Assembly: GCF_000764305.2 (NCBI RefSeq)
Contig: NW_025942245.1
Location: forward strand, 33,642-97,641
DNA: 64,000 bases
Direction of reading: 5' to 3'
Source: Hyalella azteca
Lineage: Eukaryota > Arthropoda > Malacostraca > Amphipoda > Hyalellidae
Shown here: positions 33,271 through 45,453 of the stretch, in pieces
Position numbering within the stretch: position 1 is the first letter of the stretch
How the letters are laid out: the number at the start of each line of letters is the position of its first letter
Notes under the pieces: model-generated
Seen by the model: only the letters and a program-made list of their open reading frames with translations
The model's database searches: none
What the model was told of the DNA's origin: nothing
Position numbers and translations under genes: made by a program

Positions 33271-33436
33271 CTGCAGTCTGATGGAATTCAAGTGCAGTCA
33301 TTAACAAGTGAATAATGTTATACTTTTATTAATGAAACTTGTTTTAGAAATGCATAAAGTTCCAGAGAATATCAAAATTTTTTCCAATTCATGAAGAAAA
33401 CATGAAAAATTCAACAGCATAGAACTTTATGCTTAC

Positions 33437-34873
33437 CTTTTCAGTGCCCAACAGAAAACCATTACTGATTGTGTTGATAACCTGGCCAACTTCTTGAATA
33501 TCATCGTAATCATCATAATCTTGATGAATTTCTGGAGAAGAGGTCTGAGGCTGAGTGTTTTCTTGAGCCTCAACAGCAGCACCATTGGTCATTTGACAAT
33601 TTTTACCTCTGTCCAACTCACTTTCTTGATTAGGTGAGGGAACATTCATTTCCACCTCAGCAAGGGGGGACTGAAAGCTTGGCATATCACTCTCTCTGCT
33701 CTGAACATTATTGGAAGGGATGATAGCAGGTGCCGAAGATGCCACGCCATTCACAGACACATAATTTGATTGGACGGCCGAGTTAGGAATGCTAGCCACA
33801 TTAGAAATTGCAGATAATAAATAATTGTTGGGATTGTGAAACTGAAATTATTTGTGGGTGGGGTTGAATAGCTTGTAAATGAAGCTGTGGCTGAGATACA
33901 CCTACGGTATTTGTTGGCTAGTGGTTGCAACAACTTAATTGTTGACATTCATAGACTGCTGCTGCTGCTTCTCCAACAAAGCATGAGCACTTGCAATCGA
34001 CACAAGCTGAATGCCAGGCAAAACAACTTGTTGCTGCTGTGGTTGCAACTGAAGGGATTGTATTGCAATAGGAGTTTGTTGACGCTGTTGAAGTTGCTGC
34101 AATTGTTGAGCTGTTATCTGGAAAGGCTGATTGATAATTATTCTACCATCGGGTAGCTGATGCCCCTGATGTAATTTGTTGTTGGGAGCTATACAAATGA
34201 TCTGAGTTGTGTTGGCTGCTGGAGTCTGAGAACTTGCTGTGGCTGCTGTTGAAGTCGAATTAGTTGCTGTTGAGGATTTTGAAGTCTGATGATCTGAGGC
34301 TGAGATCCTAGCTGAGGTTGTTGCTGTAACTGCAACTCTAACAATTTTTGCAGCTGCTGCTGTGTAAGGCACAATTTACCCATAGTTGGAACATTAGTTG
34401 CAAGAGCAGCACCTACAATATTGGAAGTTGTGATCATCTTGCCATTTTGGGCTCTAATAATTGCATTGCCATTGGCTAAGTTGGTTTGTAGAACCCCATT
34501 GGAAGCAATGGTAGAAATGCCATTAGCAGTGAAAGAAGGTAAGCTACCAGTAACTGAGGTAACCACTCCATTATTGGTGTTGGCCAACATGGTTCTAACA
34601 TTAATAACATTGGAATTGACACAACTAATGGCTCCACTGCCATTCACTGAATGCATTAATGAACCATTTGAAGCAACTCCAGTCAAACTCTGCATTAGTA
34701 CTACTCCATTATTTACAGATTGAGATGTTGTAATGTTCCCAGAATATGTCATGGAGCCATTTGCTAGTCCAGAAGCAAAACTAGAGTCGTTAGTGGAATG
34801 AAATACCACTTTCCAAAATGTTTTCACTCCATTGCTAGATCCACTGTTTTGCTTCATTATAATTAACACTCTG
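33437..34873 (-). pseudogene. TRF2-like exon 1, Q-rich N-terminal region, frameshifted
   Basis: The exon starts after ttttccag and ends at donor gtaagc (33436-33431). It is read in at least four frame segments: Asn/Ser/Gly-rich MKQNSGSSNGVKTFWKVVF onward (34869-34189), Q-rich LTQQQLQKLLELQLQQQ, then GHQLPDGRIIINQPFQIT and QQLQQLQQRQQTPIAIQ (34240-33935), a Q/P stretch near 33920-33800, and SIPNSAVQSNYVSVNGVA to DDIQEVGQVINTISNGFLL (33799-33437). Long Q-rich N-termini are known for insect TRF2 long isoforms. Its splice join to the core exon is inferred from position and phase. A Q-rich exon of another transcription factor is possible. Confidence 0.6.
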
Positions 34874-36219
34874 GAAAATTGAACAAATAGTTAGCATATG
34901 AATAGAGAAAACAATGAAGAATTTGTTTTACTTCTTATTTTTCATTTCATCACTAACTCTGAATGCTCTACTGGTCTCCATCTAAAGTTAGGTATTGAAA
35001 GCATGGTTTCTTACAGAAAATTGTATACCGTACTAATTTTCCAATACCAAAAATGGTAACAACTTCTTATCTCTTGCAAGAAACCTCTGAAATTCAGAAA
35101 TGCTCCCAGAGACATTACATAAACCTACCAAAAATTCAAACCTCTAAGTCACTCAAATTACCTTTCATATAAACAGTAATTGTCAGAAAATCCTTTATTT
35201 TGATTGAGTTATACCAAAGTCATAGTTTATTTTATTCAGTTCAAGATGGAGCTTAGTTCATTCTATGATTTATACCTTCTCAATTAATTCTATAATTTTT
35301 TAGATTTAATTGAGAAGGTATAAATCAATTCAATTTTTTTCAATCTAATATTTAACCTGCTTTTCTAAAAGGCTGTGCTGTTCTTCAAAATGTATGGTTT
35401 TCTTCAAAAATAAATTATAAATTTCCATATTGATCAGAAACTGTCAACTATGAGTAGTGAGCAAACAACATCTACCATAATTGTCTTTCAGTATTTTGGG
35501 CAATAAATTTGCATCTCCAAGCCAGACAGTTAAATACAGATATTTCTAGTCTTCCAGCAAGCAACAATAGCCAAAATGACTTATGTTCCATCCACTATAG
35601 AAAATTGGGCAGAAACCACCCATGTTGTTGTCAATTTCTCCAATTTTCACAGACCTTACCGATTGATCTAAAAGAAATAAGAAAAATTGCACATTTTGCC
35701 AGCATCTTTCTGAAATTGCATGTAGACAAGTTCTTATTAACAATTTTTGTAAGATTTGGTTGAATATTCCAGATTGACATTACGCTTGGGCTACTGTACA
35801 AACTAGCAAATCTAATGTGCACAATGACACATAAAAGTGAGAAACAGCCTATATGAGTGTGAAATTCAATGATACTTTTAAATAAGAAGTGGAGTAATTG
35901 GAGAACTACATCAACATTGAGCAAACGTTTATCCTTCCACCTGAGACAAGCTTGCAACCAGACCAGGTCTCACTCAACAGGCTCCATGGGACCTTTGACA
36001 ACAACATCAAACTCAACAAAGTCATCACTCCCACTGTGATGGAGGAACCCAACAGCATCATCATCATGGAGTGGTCCAACATCATCCGACTGATAATAGC
36101 TCAAGCTCTATCTCTACAGATTAGATGCCAGCTATGCATTGCATAACTACTGAATTTTCTGCACCTTGAGATTGTTTCAGAATTATTTTCACAGTTCCAT
36201 ATTTTTGCTTTATATATAG
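34874..36219. other. Region upstream of the Q-rich exon; one perfect hairpin
   Basis: A perfect 20-bp inverted repeat (GATTTATACCTTCTCAATTA) with a 20-nt loop lies at 35267-35326. A GC-richer, coding-like patch at 35925-36090 stands out from the AT-rich surroundings but matches nothing I recognise. Confidence 0.5.
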
Positions 36220-37600
36220 TCAGATGGGTAAGACAGGACCAAAATCACTAACAAGCCTGTAGCATCTATACCATGAATAACTAAAAAACCCTAAAACTAT
36301 CACAAGGTGTATCTATGCAATGGGCTTCTAAGCTACAACTTAGACGTTTTGCATCTAACATAGTTTTCTGTACAGATTGAAAAAAGTGAGCTGGTCCCAT
36401 CTTACCCCACTGGGGTAAGATGGGACCATGCTGGGGTAAGACAGGACCAACTGGTAATTCTTATGTTACAAGGTTTTTATTAAAAGTACAAACCTGATAT
36501 TCAATATTATCCATCTAGAAACACATTATTTGATTAAACAACCACCTGTTACTTTTTTGTGTTGCGGGAAGTCAACTCTAATATCAGACACATTCTAGTT
36601 TTTGTCATGAGAAAACTTTGTTAAGCATAGTAATAGTGGGTTGGCTTTGGCTCATTGTAGAGCACTGCTAAATGCTTCATATATATTCCATTAGTGTCAT
36701 TGTCTGAAAAATTTATTAAATTGGTAATAAAACCAATGGATAATTAGTTAAGTGTCAGACATCAAGTGTTTTCTTGCTAACTGCATTTTTGGTGCACTTC
36801 TTCAAATATAGCCCATGTCCTCTCACAGAGTTGTGATAATAATTATTTTCACGTTTCTCACAATGATTTTTCCCCCAATCTTGCACATAGTTCTGCAGCT
36901 CACTAATGGAAAGAGACAACCCTATTTTCTATACCCATTTGATGCAATTTAAAATAGTGCACTAAATTTCTCTAATTAAAAAAGCTAACAAGTTATAATG
37001 AAGTTTGAGCCATAGATAAAATTTTCGACCAAAATACTCCATGTACTGCACAATAATATATTCATTTAAAAACTATTTTTGATTAACTGTACATAGGGTA
37101 ATAGAGGACCATTTGTGGGGGAAGACAGGACCATTTGTGGGGTAAGATGGGACTACTTGTGGGGTAAAACAGGATCATTTAGTGGTCCCGTCTTACCCCA
37201 TGTCCGGTCCTTTTTTACCCCATTTTAGAATAGATGTCAGGCAGTGATGGTAGCAGGTAGGAATGCCTAGTATATCTCAAAAGTTGCTTATTACTTGAGG
37301 TTACCTGCCTATATCTACAAACCTGGCCAAAAAAATTTTCTGTCGTTAGATAGAGCTTATTTCCCAAACAGGGTTAACTATTTTGTGACCCTTCTTTACA
37401 TAGGTTTTCTTTGAAAATTAGCCAGAAATTCATTATTTGCAGAAGAGGGTTGAAACAAACACTGAAATGACAGGCAATGATAGCTCTAACATATTCTTTT
37501 ATCAAATTGAATTCAGTGCAATTAAAGTGCATGCCAGGGGCTGGTCCTTTCTTACCCCATGAAGGCTGTGATCCTGTCTTACCCCATTTGACAATACCGG
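36220..37600. repeat. Cluster of GGGGTAAGA-GGACC motifs in both orientations
   Basis: The 17-mer TGGGGTAAGATGGGACC or a close variant occurs about ten times: 36225, 36393-36450 (four, including a palindrome TGGTCCCATCTTACCCCA back to back with its complement), 37095-37215 (five or six) and 37540-37590 (two). Spacers are AT-rich with no ORF. This looks like subterminal repeats of one or more foldback or MITE insertions. Confidence 0.75.
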
Positions 37601-37603
37601 TAT

Positions 37604-37793
37604 ACCGTAAAATGGGGTAACTTTGACCACTTTTTTTTCAAAATGATGCCATTTTTTACTAGATAAGTAAAACTTAAATTGAAACATGAAAAATACAGGT
37701 CTATACTCTAGCTTTATTCACCATAAATTGCTGGCTCCTGCCTCTCATAGTTTTGATGTAATTTCAAAAAAAGTGATGGTCTTTGTTACCCCA
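37604..37793. repeat. Small foldback, ~30-bp arms
   Basis: The left arm TGGGGTAACTTTGACCAC (37613-37630) pairs with TGATGGTCTTTGTTACCCCA (about 37774-37793), followed inward by T/A runs. It uses a related GGGGTAA word. Confidence 0.6.
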
Positions 37794-37972
37794 GCTCTTG
37801 GGGTTTATTTGACTGGGTGGTAAAATCAATTTTATTTTTTGGTAAAATAACTCTAGGTTGTGGTGCATTGTAGTAGAACTCTTCTAGTTACATACCTAGG
37901 CAAAAGACAAATTTTAGGAAAGTGTCATAGTTTGCAAATGGGGGCGCCACCCCCCAATGGGCAAAATGTGAC

Positions 37973-38179
37973 CACCTAATGGCAGCCGTAACGGGGTAAC
38001 ATTGAGCGGTTTGGAAATTAAGTTACAATTACCATATATAAGACTCTGTAGTCTGAAACATAAAGAAAAAACATTAATAGGTGTATCAAACATGAAATAT
38101 GTTATATAGGTGCCTGTGGTAATTTTAACTTAATTTCCAAGCCAGTCAATGTTACCCCGTCACGGCTGCCATTAGGTGA
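37973..38179. repeat. Foldback element, ~62-bp arms
   Basis: Left arm 37973-38034 and right arm 38118-38179 share CACCTAATGGCAGCCGT and ACGGGGTAACATTGA, then GGAAATTAAGTTA. Spacer is ~83 bp, no ORF. Confidence 0.8.
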
Positions 38180-38682
38180 TTGTTGTAGGTGTTAGTCTGC
38201 TTATTGTAAGTTAACCAGGAATTCAACAGCAAAGAAAATAATAAGTGAATTCACTACCAATATAAACATTTACTTTGTATATCTTCACTAATTATATCTG
38301 CACTGTCCATTTCTTTACTATATACAATCACTGGTAAATATATATCTTTGATGAAAATGATTCCATTGAAGACATATTGAATTTAATTGGCATTTTCTTT
38401 GCTTTTAAATTCTGGTACTGGTAGCAAATGATGCCCAAGATTTCAATTATTTTTCTCAATATTGTGCCAGGTGCAAATAAGGAGTATAAAACTTAAATGA
38501 GAACTGAACAAAGGCCATATTTTCTTCACCATAAGGCATAACAACTCTTTAGGGCCTTAATTCAGTCATTATATATACATGCAAGTTGCAACACCAAACA
38601 TGCAAATAACAATTCTTCATGGGCAGTGAACCTCAATTCCATCATTATACATGCCATACATGACATACCATAGAACATATTA

Positions 38683-40003
38683 GGGTAAACGCGGTATATT
38701 CCGACATCGTAGGTAATTCCGTCACCTCTCCAGCTTTTCCTTTATATTACGCTTTGTTTTAGTTCCATGCGTTCATTGATGGTTGAAATGGTGACGTCAT
38801 ACATTTGCGTGTCAAAATACTGCAAAAACACTAGGTCTTGGCCATCTAGTGGGAAAATATTGAGATCCAAAGAGAGACAATGCATGCCACGTGGTGAGAT
38901 CATCGAAAAATGTGTCAAATTTGACAGTTGACATGGCTCTACCAAATAGTGAATAACTGTTTTTATAGGAAGAATATTATGGTTTGAGACTTTTAAATAC
39001 GTCTGTGAATATATTAGGAATCCTTTAAGTATACTTGTATTTGNNNNNNNNNNNNNNNNNNNNNNNNNNNNNNNNNNNNNNNNNNNNNNNNNNNNNNNNN
39101 NNNNNNGTTTATGACAGAATTACAGAAAAATCAAAAAATAACTAAATTTTATAATAATATTGCATAATAAAATTGATGGAAAATAGAATACTAGTACAAG
39201 AAACAAATATCTAATGATCAAATTAAGTGATAACAACAAGAGTTAAATATAAATAATGGTTTGAGCTGGCTCGCAGGCCTACTCCTACCTACTGCCTCTT
39301 CTCATGAAGAGAAGAGGAGGGGGGAGGGGCGAGAAAGCCAGCCGGGTTCTTGAAAATTAAATTAGACACTTAACTTATATACGCGTAGTATACAGAAAAG
39401 CAAATTCAAAATCAAGTTGATAAATGTGTGGGTATTCTGAGTATTACGTTAATCAGGGAGGAAAATTTTACGTTAATCTCAGAGGAATTCTAGTAATCAC
39501 AGAGCACAATCGTAAGGTGTTTACCGTATGAACGCCGCTGACTCTCTCCTGTACAAAAATTGAAATTTGCTTAATTAAAAGCCTAATAGCTGTTAATTAA
39601 AACGTAATTAAGTAGTGTTCAATATTCGTTAGTGTTCTAATTCAAAGCCGTGTTGTATCCCAAATCCCAATACAGCTCACACAGCAAACGGAATTCGAAC
39701 ACGTGGATGTCGACAATACGTATCAGTTAAATTTGAAGCGCTGACGCAATACGACTCACCACGTGTCGGATGTTGCCACACAAAGTGACGGAATATAGGG
39801 ATTTGGTAGGTTTCCATTCTAAAGGCTTTTTAAGAAATATGGCAACATTTTGTGACGTTTCATCGTTGCTGACACGTAGTGAAGTGTTTTGAGAGTCATG
39901 TGAAGGCAACAGATTCACAGAACTTACGTAACGCATACGTTTTTTTTATAGTTTTTCATTTCTCGATGCATCCTTAATGTGTCGGAATATACCGCGTTTA
40001 CCA
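38683..40003. mobile_element. TA-flanked TIR element (mariner/Tc1-type MITE or relic)
   Basis: A perfect 23-bp inverted repeat GGTAAACGCGGTATATTCCG+ACA lies at 38684-38706 and 39980-40002. Outside it are TA on the left (38681-38682) and A-TA on the right, fitting a TA target duplication. Inner sequences (CCACGTGGTGAG / CGACACGTGGTGAG on the opposite strand) suggest longer, diverged arms. No transposase is visible, although 39044-39106 is an assembly gap. Size ~1.3 kb. Confidence 0.7.
39044..39106. other. Assembly gap (63 n)
   Basis: A run of undetermined bases inside the TA-flanked element. Confidence 0.99.
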
Positions 40004-41999
40004 TAATGTACCTATTAAAGCAAATTAGCAAAAGACGTGGTCAGGCCTCTTAGAAATCTTTACTCAAGACATAAAAAAACAATATTTTTCTTCTTAAGAA
40101 TAAACATTATATAAGAAATGCTTTATTGAACTGAATATATAACAGTCCCTTATATAGTGAATGCTTTGCTAGCTGAACCTTCTCAAGAGATTATTTTGCA
40201 TTTGTTTTTTTTTAAATCAATGAATGTGTTGCATTGATGATGGGTGTTGGCATTGGCCAAACTGGAAAATTGGGCTGAACTTCTGAAGCCACCCATGAAT
40301 TGGATAATAACATCCATGAACTAGTAATTTTACTCATTCCTATGGCCCTTTAAAAATTACTGTCAAAAAAATAAGAAAAACAACCTATTTTTACCCCCAG
40401 TTTTTAGAAAAAGGTCTGCCTGATTGCCCTGATATTCCAGATTGGGTTGATGGCCTGGACGGAAGGTCGGGCCGCAGGTCAACAAACACCAAATTTCAGT
40501 TCGTGGAGACATCAGACATGGAAGCTGCACTCAACAGCATTAATCAACTTTTCATGTTTAATTTTAATACTACACGGGTTTAACCATAATAAACCATTTA
40601 TGTTTACAATCAACTGCTGGAGCTGGGCACATTTTGCAATCAGTTTCAAAAATCATGCATTAAACCATCTTTTACTTGTGCAATTTTCAGAACTTATGCT
40701 TGGTTTTCCAAAATGGATGAAGGAAATAATTACTGAATTAAGCTGTATAAGATTTCAGGATAAAACTTTTGGCCTAATGAATTATTTTTAATTGAAAATA
40801 TTCTAGTTTCCATTCCAACTTTGCAATTACTTAAGTCCTACCTGCAATTTTCACTAAGAAAATATTTAGGGCTGATAAAAAACAAAATTTGACGCAGACT
40901 TCTTTATGTTACCTATCTATGAAGTGCGAAGTAGGTGGAACTACTAATACAAATATTATTCCAATAAAACCATGAATGGTAAAATGAAAGATTTTCACTG
41001 TTACAGGCCAATAGAAATAAAAATTTGCTATGACCATGATTCCTTACGCGAAAAGTTGCTACGGCGGTGAGCTTTCAGACCCACTTTCACAGTTTCACTG
41101 AGTGGGGTAGGATTTGCTCGTCGCTCGTTTCAGCAGCAACAAATAAAAGGGTATCTCATACAAAATTTAGTTTTCTTTCAAAAAATTTCTTCTATCTTCA
41201 AAAATGTCTTCCGCGGCGAAACTAACTTAAATTTAAAATTGATTTGCATATATCAATGCAACAAAACGATCGCGGCCAAGTGCTACGACCGCTAGGACAC
41301 GGTCTCAATTTTGCTTACCTACAAAATGCGATTGTTGCTGGTCACCGCACAAGAGTATCACTGTAATATTGGCTGCTATCTACAATTCGTGAACGTACTG
41401 TGATGCAAGAACCACGATTGTGCGTTATTATGGAATCATTTAAATACATGAACTATGGAGTAAAAATGATCACGAACATCAATGAAATTCGATATGAATT
41501 GCCAACTGCAGCCTGGAGGGCAGTTGCCCATAGCCTGGGCGTTGGTCAACAGCACATAACTGATGGCGATAAGAACCTCCTACAGAAAGAGTTACTTTCA
41601 AAACGCTTCACAATCACAGTGCAGGCAATCTCTATTGGTTTACGGACATGTCAAGATTGTTATAATGGAATATAAAGTCAGCAAGCATTTGTGCTTCTCG
41701 GAATTTTACCAGCCCGTGTAAGAAATTGTATTATATCATGGAATTTTCCTCCCTGTGGCGTCAAAAGTTATCTATATTGGCCAATATGAAATTTAAAGGT
41801 TCGAAACCTCTAGTTCAACAATATGCAACAAACAAATTACTGCCAATGTGCTCTCAATTAGGTAAAAGAAGGATTTTTACGTAGGCAGGTTTTATTTGAA
41901 ATATCAATCTCCAAGTTCCAACCTGTTACTACGGAGATATAGAATGTACACGAGACATCAATGTAATAGGCCCATGGCAAATGTTGTCGTGTATTAAAT
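40004..41999. other. No gene recognised; CpG-rich patch with strong donor
   Basis: Around 41040-41400 the sequence is richer in CpG than its surroundings. It carries a minus-strand TTTTGTAG|gtaagc donor near 41320. It could be a non-coding first exon of the minus-strand TRF2-like locus. No ORF supports this. Confidence 0.25.
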
Positions 42000-42190
42000 T
42001 ATATAAAAAAGTGTTCCACGCAAAGCATATTTAAGTGATGATTTACATACTTCATGCATGTGTTCGTTGTGATGATGGTTAATAAATTTGCTTACTGTCT
42101 CTGACGGCGTGGTGGAAATTGTCAGCAATATAGAATAGTTAAGTCGCCACTCGAGACATGTGTATGCTCAGTCTTGGCTATGTTACATCC
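42000..42190 (+). repeat. Repeat unit U, partial copy 1 (+)
   Basis: Shares AGTGTTCCACGC-AAGCATATTTAAG and TGTGTTCGTTG-GATG-TGGTTAATAAATTT with the copies at 48.9 and 49.6 kb, continuing into the GAATAGTTAAGTC tail block. Confidence 0.75.
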
Positions 42191-42558
42191 ATTTCGCAAT
42201 GAATCAAATTAAGGGCGCTGCTTTTGATAATTAAGTAAGTTTGTGTTTTTGAAGCTTGTAAGAACTCCATGAAGATGGTTGCAAACGAAGCTATTTAACC
42301 GGAGTCAGATCGAGTACCTTGCGCTCATACGATACCTATATAAGATGTACGTTCAATAAGGTAGTTAATTTAGTGGCCCCAGATTTACTAACGCTTCAGC
42401 TATCTCGCACCGAAAGTCAAGATGAACATCACCAACGAGTTGGAAGGTCTCAGTTATCGAAAGATTCTCAAATCACAAATTGTTAATCACCCACAAGGGG
42501 CGGAAGGTCTCATTTGTCCAGCCCGCTGAAGCTGGCTTGGAAGAAGCAGCGTTAGCTG

Positions 42559-42674
42559 CTCCTTGTCACGAAGTGACAAGGAGGGACAGGTGACAAGGAG
42601 GGACAGGTGACAGGGAGGGACAGGTGACAAGGAGGGACAGGTGACAAGGAGGGACAGTTGACAAGGAGGGACAG
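42559..42674. repeat. 17-bp minisatellite (6 copies) with hairpin start
   Basis: The unit GTGACAAGGAGGGACAG repeats from 42573. Immediately before it CTCCTTGTCAC (42559-42569) pairs with the first GTGACAAGGAG across a 3-nt loop. Confidence 0.9.
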
Positions 42675-42760
42675 GTGAAAAGCAACAGAAACTAAGACAC
42701 TCGAACAAGAGGTCGCTTTCACTTGACGTCGGCCGCCCGCACGAGATAGAGAAGGGAAAT

Positions 42761-43595
42761 GTAAGGAATCCTCCCTACATAGGAATCAAACCTCAGCCGC
42801 CATTGTCGACTGTAAGTATATTCATTAACCTTTATCACAACGAGCACATACATCATGTATGTGTGTGTTTCAGTGCAGAAAATTGCTGCACATAAAACAA
42901 TTTTTTCTCTTTAATCTGTAATAATTTTCTTGTCACGACCGCATGATATATGCAGCCATCAGTCGGATGTGCTTCCATGCCAGTAAGCTAATGGCGGAAT
43001 TATTCATAAATTTAACCAGAGAAAAATATAATAAAATTCAGCTTATGGTGACCCCATGTATTATGTAGGTAGGATTCCTTACCTTAAGTTATTGTGTAGG
43101 TAGGATTCCTTACATTAAGTTATTATTTAGGTAGGATTCCTTACATTCTGCTGTTGTGGAATAGCTAAGTCATAGCTCGAAAACGCGCGTGCTTAGTCAC
43201 CAGTCACGGCAATTCGGTCTGCACTCAAGTTCTATTGTAATATATTTAAATAAAATTTGAATTAGCTTCGAAATTTTAGCTGCCGATGTACCTATAAGGC
43301 TATAACTGAAAAGGTGGGTGCGGGGCGAAGTAGCTGAATTCGTATAGCCATTAAAGCAAAATGATGCCGAAATAGTGATGAATTGAACTATTCACAGAGG
43401 CCAATGTATAAATAATGTTAAGTCTTGACATAATGTATATTGGTAATTCACGGAGGAGATGTCCAGGTTGCTCACCCTACATAAAATGTGACGTGCTTGC
43501 TAAGCTTTCTCAGAGTCACAGTAACTATCTGCATTGTCCGTGTAGTAAAATAAGGAAGACTTGGCAATCCAGGCTATATTCGAACAAATGAGCAT
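42761..43595. repeat. Repeat unit U, copy 2, head block inverted relative to tail
   Basis: The head block (42761-43082) is minus-oriented and is bounded by 21-bp inverted repeats GTAAGGAATCCT-CCTACATA with one mismatch. The tail block (43150-43595: GCTGTTG-GGAATAG, AAAACGCGCGTGC, and CTTGGCAATCCAGGCTATAT) is plus-oriented. Copies at 51.2 kb and 49.5 kb have both blocks in the same direction. Confidence 0.8.
43061..43146. repeat. ~30-bp tandem repeat of the right inverted repeat, 3 copies
   Basis: TAGGTAGGATTCCTTAC plus a TTAAGTTATT spacer occurs three times, so the right boundary of the inverted block is itself triplicated. Confidence 0.85.
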
Positions 43596-43599
43596 TAAT

Positions 43600-45453
43600 A
43601 TGGAATAAGAGTAACAGATATCAAATGCTAATTAACAAATTACAACTCAAATATAATCAACAACAGAAACAATAATAAAACTGATTTATAAGCAGTAATG
43701 TACGTGGCAGGGAACTTACATTACATAGCGGCAGTGGTTAGAACCTATCAGCTCGACGTACGGTGTTAGAAATTTCCACATTCCTTAGGATCTAAATTTG
43801 TTCTTTTTCTCCATGCCTATCGTTAGGCATGGGTTTGTAAATAGTAAGAGTTGCCTGAAAGACTTGTTGATGGAAACATCCGTTTAATTTTGCTCCGTTG
43901 GAGTGTATTAAGCCATTCCTTCCTAATTTATGTGTTTGAGTGATCACTCTTTGTTTTTCGTTTTATTTATTTTCGTCGATTATGCATGTTCGTGCTTTCT
44001 TTGATTTGGAAAGGGCCGACTCCATGCAGTGTTGAATTTGGGCTTTGCCTTCACTTGTGGCATGACCACCTTGACTTATGAGCTTCGGTTTTTTACTAAA
44101 ATAAATATTTGTTCCTAACCTTTTGGGAAAGCTTGGCGCTTCCCTAAACTCAACTTGTCAGTTAATTATCGGAGTTTGCCCTCTCTTTCTACTATCATAA
44201 TTTCCCTTTATAATGCTTCTTACCAAGCTTCTTGAAGTTACAGCTTAACCGCTAGGTGGCTAAAGATTTTAAGGTGGGTACGAGGCTGTTATAGTGACAT
44301 ATTGCGTCTTACATTCAGGCTCCTAGAATTTATGATTTGATTACCAAATATCTAACAGCTATTTATTCCTTCCATTCGATAGAATAACTGTATATGCGTT
44401 GGGGAAAAACCTTCGATCCTTTTTGAGGACATTAAGCGACACTGTTTGCGATAGATAGAACCTTCAGTATGTCATGGTGTGTAATAGGTTTAAAGCTTTG
44501 CTTCTGTGAATGTATTTGATTGAAACTTATTGCAACATTGGAATACTACTACTGGAATACAGAATTGTAATATTTATTCGATATTTCTTGTTTCTACAGT
44601 TATGTTGGACCGGGTTTATTCGTCGGCATAACGGCGATAACCTATATCGGAACCGCTGCCAAGCGCTAATTTCGGGACTTGCTTCAATCCTTGATATTTT
44701 GGGAATACGTCTGCAATCTCAAGCTTCGGACCAGTCATCTCTGAAATAAAAGTTCCGTTTGTTTACTGTTTTGTATTAAGCCTAACAACGGATACTTTGA
44801 GACTGAAACGGTGTTGAAGCCAGACCATCTAACGTCTCACGGTCATCTGAATATGAACTCTATTCATGTAGAAATAAGGCGTGTATTACAACATTCACCC
44901 ACCCAAAATTTGTCGCTTACTTTAACTGGCAATGACTTTTACAAAATTAATTTACTTAACAAACGAAATAGAAACATTCAAACGAAGATTCGTGTAATAC
45001 GTTGCTATTAATAACCTTAACGATCTGGGGACGTGCATCTATGTCACCTTGAATGCCTATTTTGAGGGGCTCGGGACTTTGTCGCGCCCTACTGAACATT
45101 CACACTTATTGTCACTGCAAACCTATCTCCTCCCAGAGTTTTTAAGCTACAGCAATGAGTAATATACCGTTCGATTCGTAAATAAAAGATCTAGAGATTG
45201 GTCGAAGCTTTTTTTCATTTTCGTTATAGTTTTGAAAATATTTTGAAAAAAGGGGAGGGGAAATTCAAAAGAGGGGGGGGAGAAACCAATTTTTTCGAAA
45301 AATGACCACCCCACCCACAAAAATCAGAATTTTGAAAAACAGCAAAGACCAATCGATAGATATGGTCCTTACGCATCGAATGATATGCGTTTCGATGTTG
45401 TAGCTCAAAAATCATAGGAGGTGATAGATTTCTACAGTACCCCCTTTTTGTCA
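43600..45453. other. No gene recognised
   Basis: AT-rich, short frames only. A faint echo of the U tail (AAGGTGGGTACGAGGC) is present at 44270-44287. Confidence 0.4.

Larger units (their letters stand above)
29956..34873 (-). pseudogene. Trf2: TRF2/TBPL1 (TBP-like factor) multi-exon pseudogene
   Basis: Five minus-strand exons encode a TBP-like factor core in order, preceded by a Q-rich exon. Recognisable pieces are VVINNVVCSYSIGCH, MVTMKLRNP, ASIWSSGKITCTG, RVARALQKLGCKTRFKNFRV, YEPELHPGVTYRI and ANVQAAIDHVYPLV. TRF2/TBPL1 binds TFIIA but not canonical TATA boxes and drives TCT and histone H1-type promoters. Introns have GT-AG ends and phases match across joins. Damage includes a stop in the first core exon, a 1-nt deletion in a C run at 32316-32321, a 1-nt loss near 30279 giving a premature stop, and at least three frame switches in the Q-rich exon. 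Conserved residues are also altered (STC for STG; VVTLANNVEYW for the usual IAL-G-NVEYR). Retained introns rule out a processed copy. The alternative is an active gene assembled with indel errors. Confidence 0.8.
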
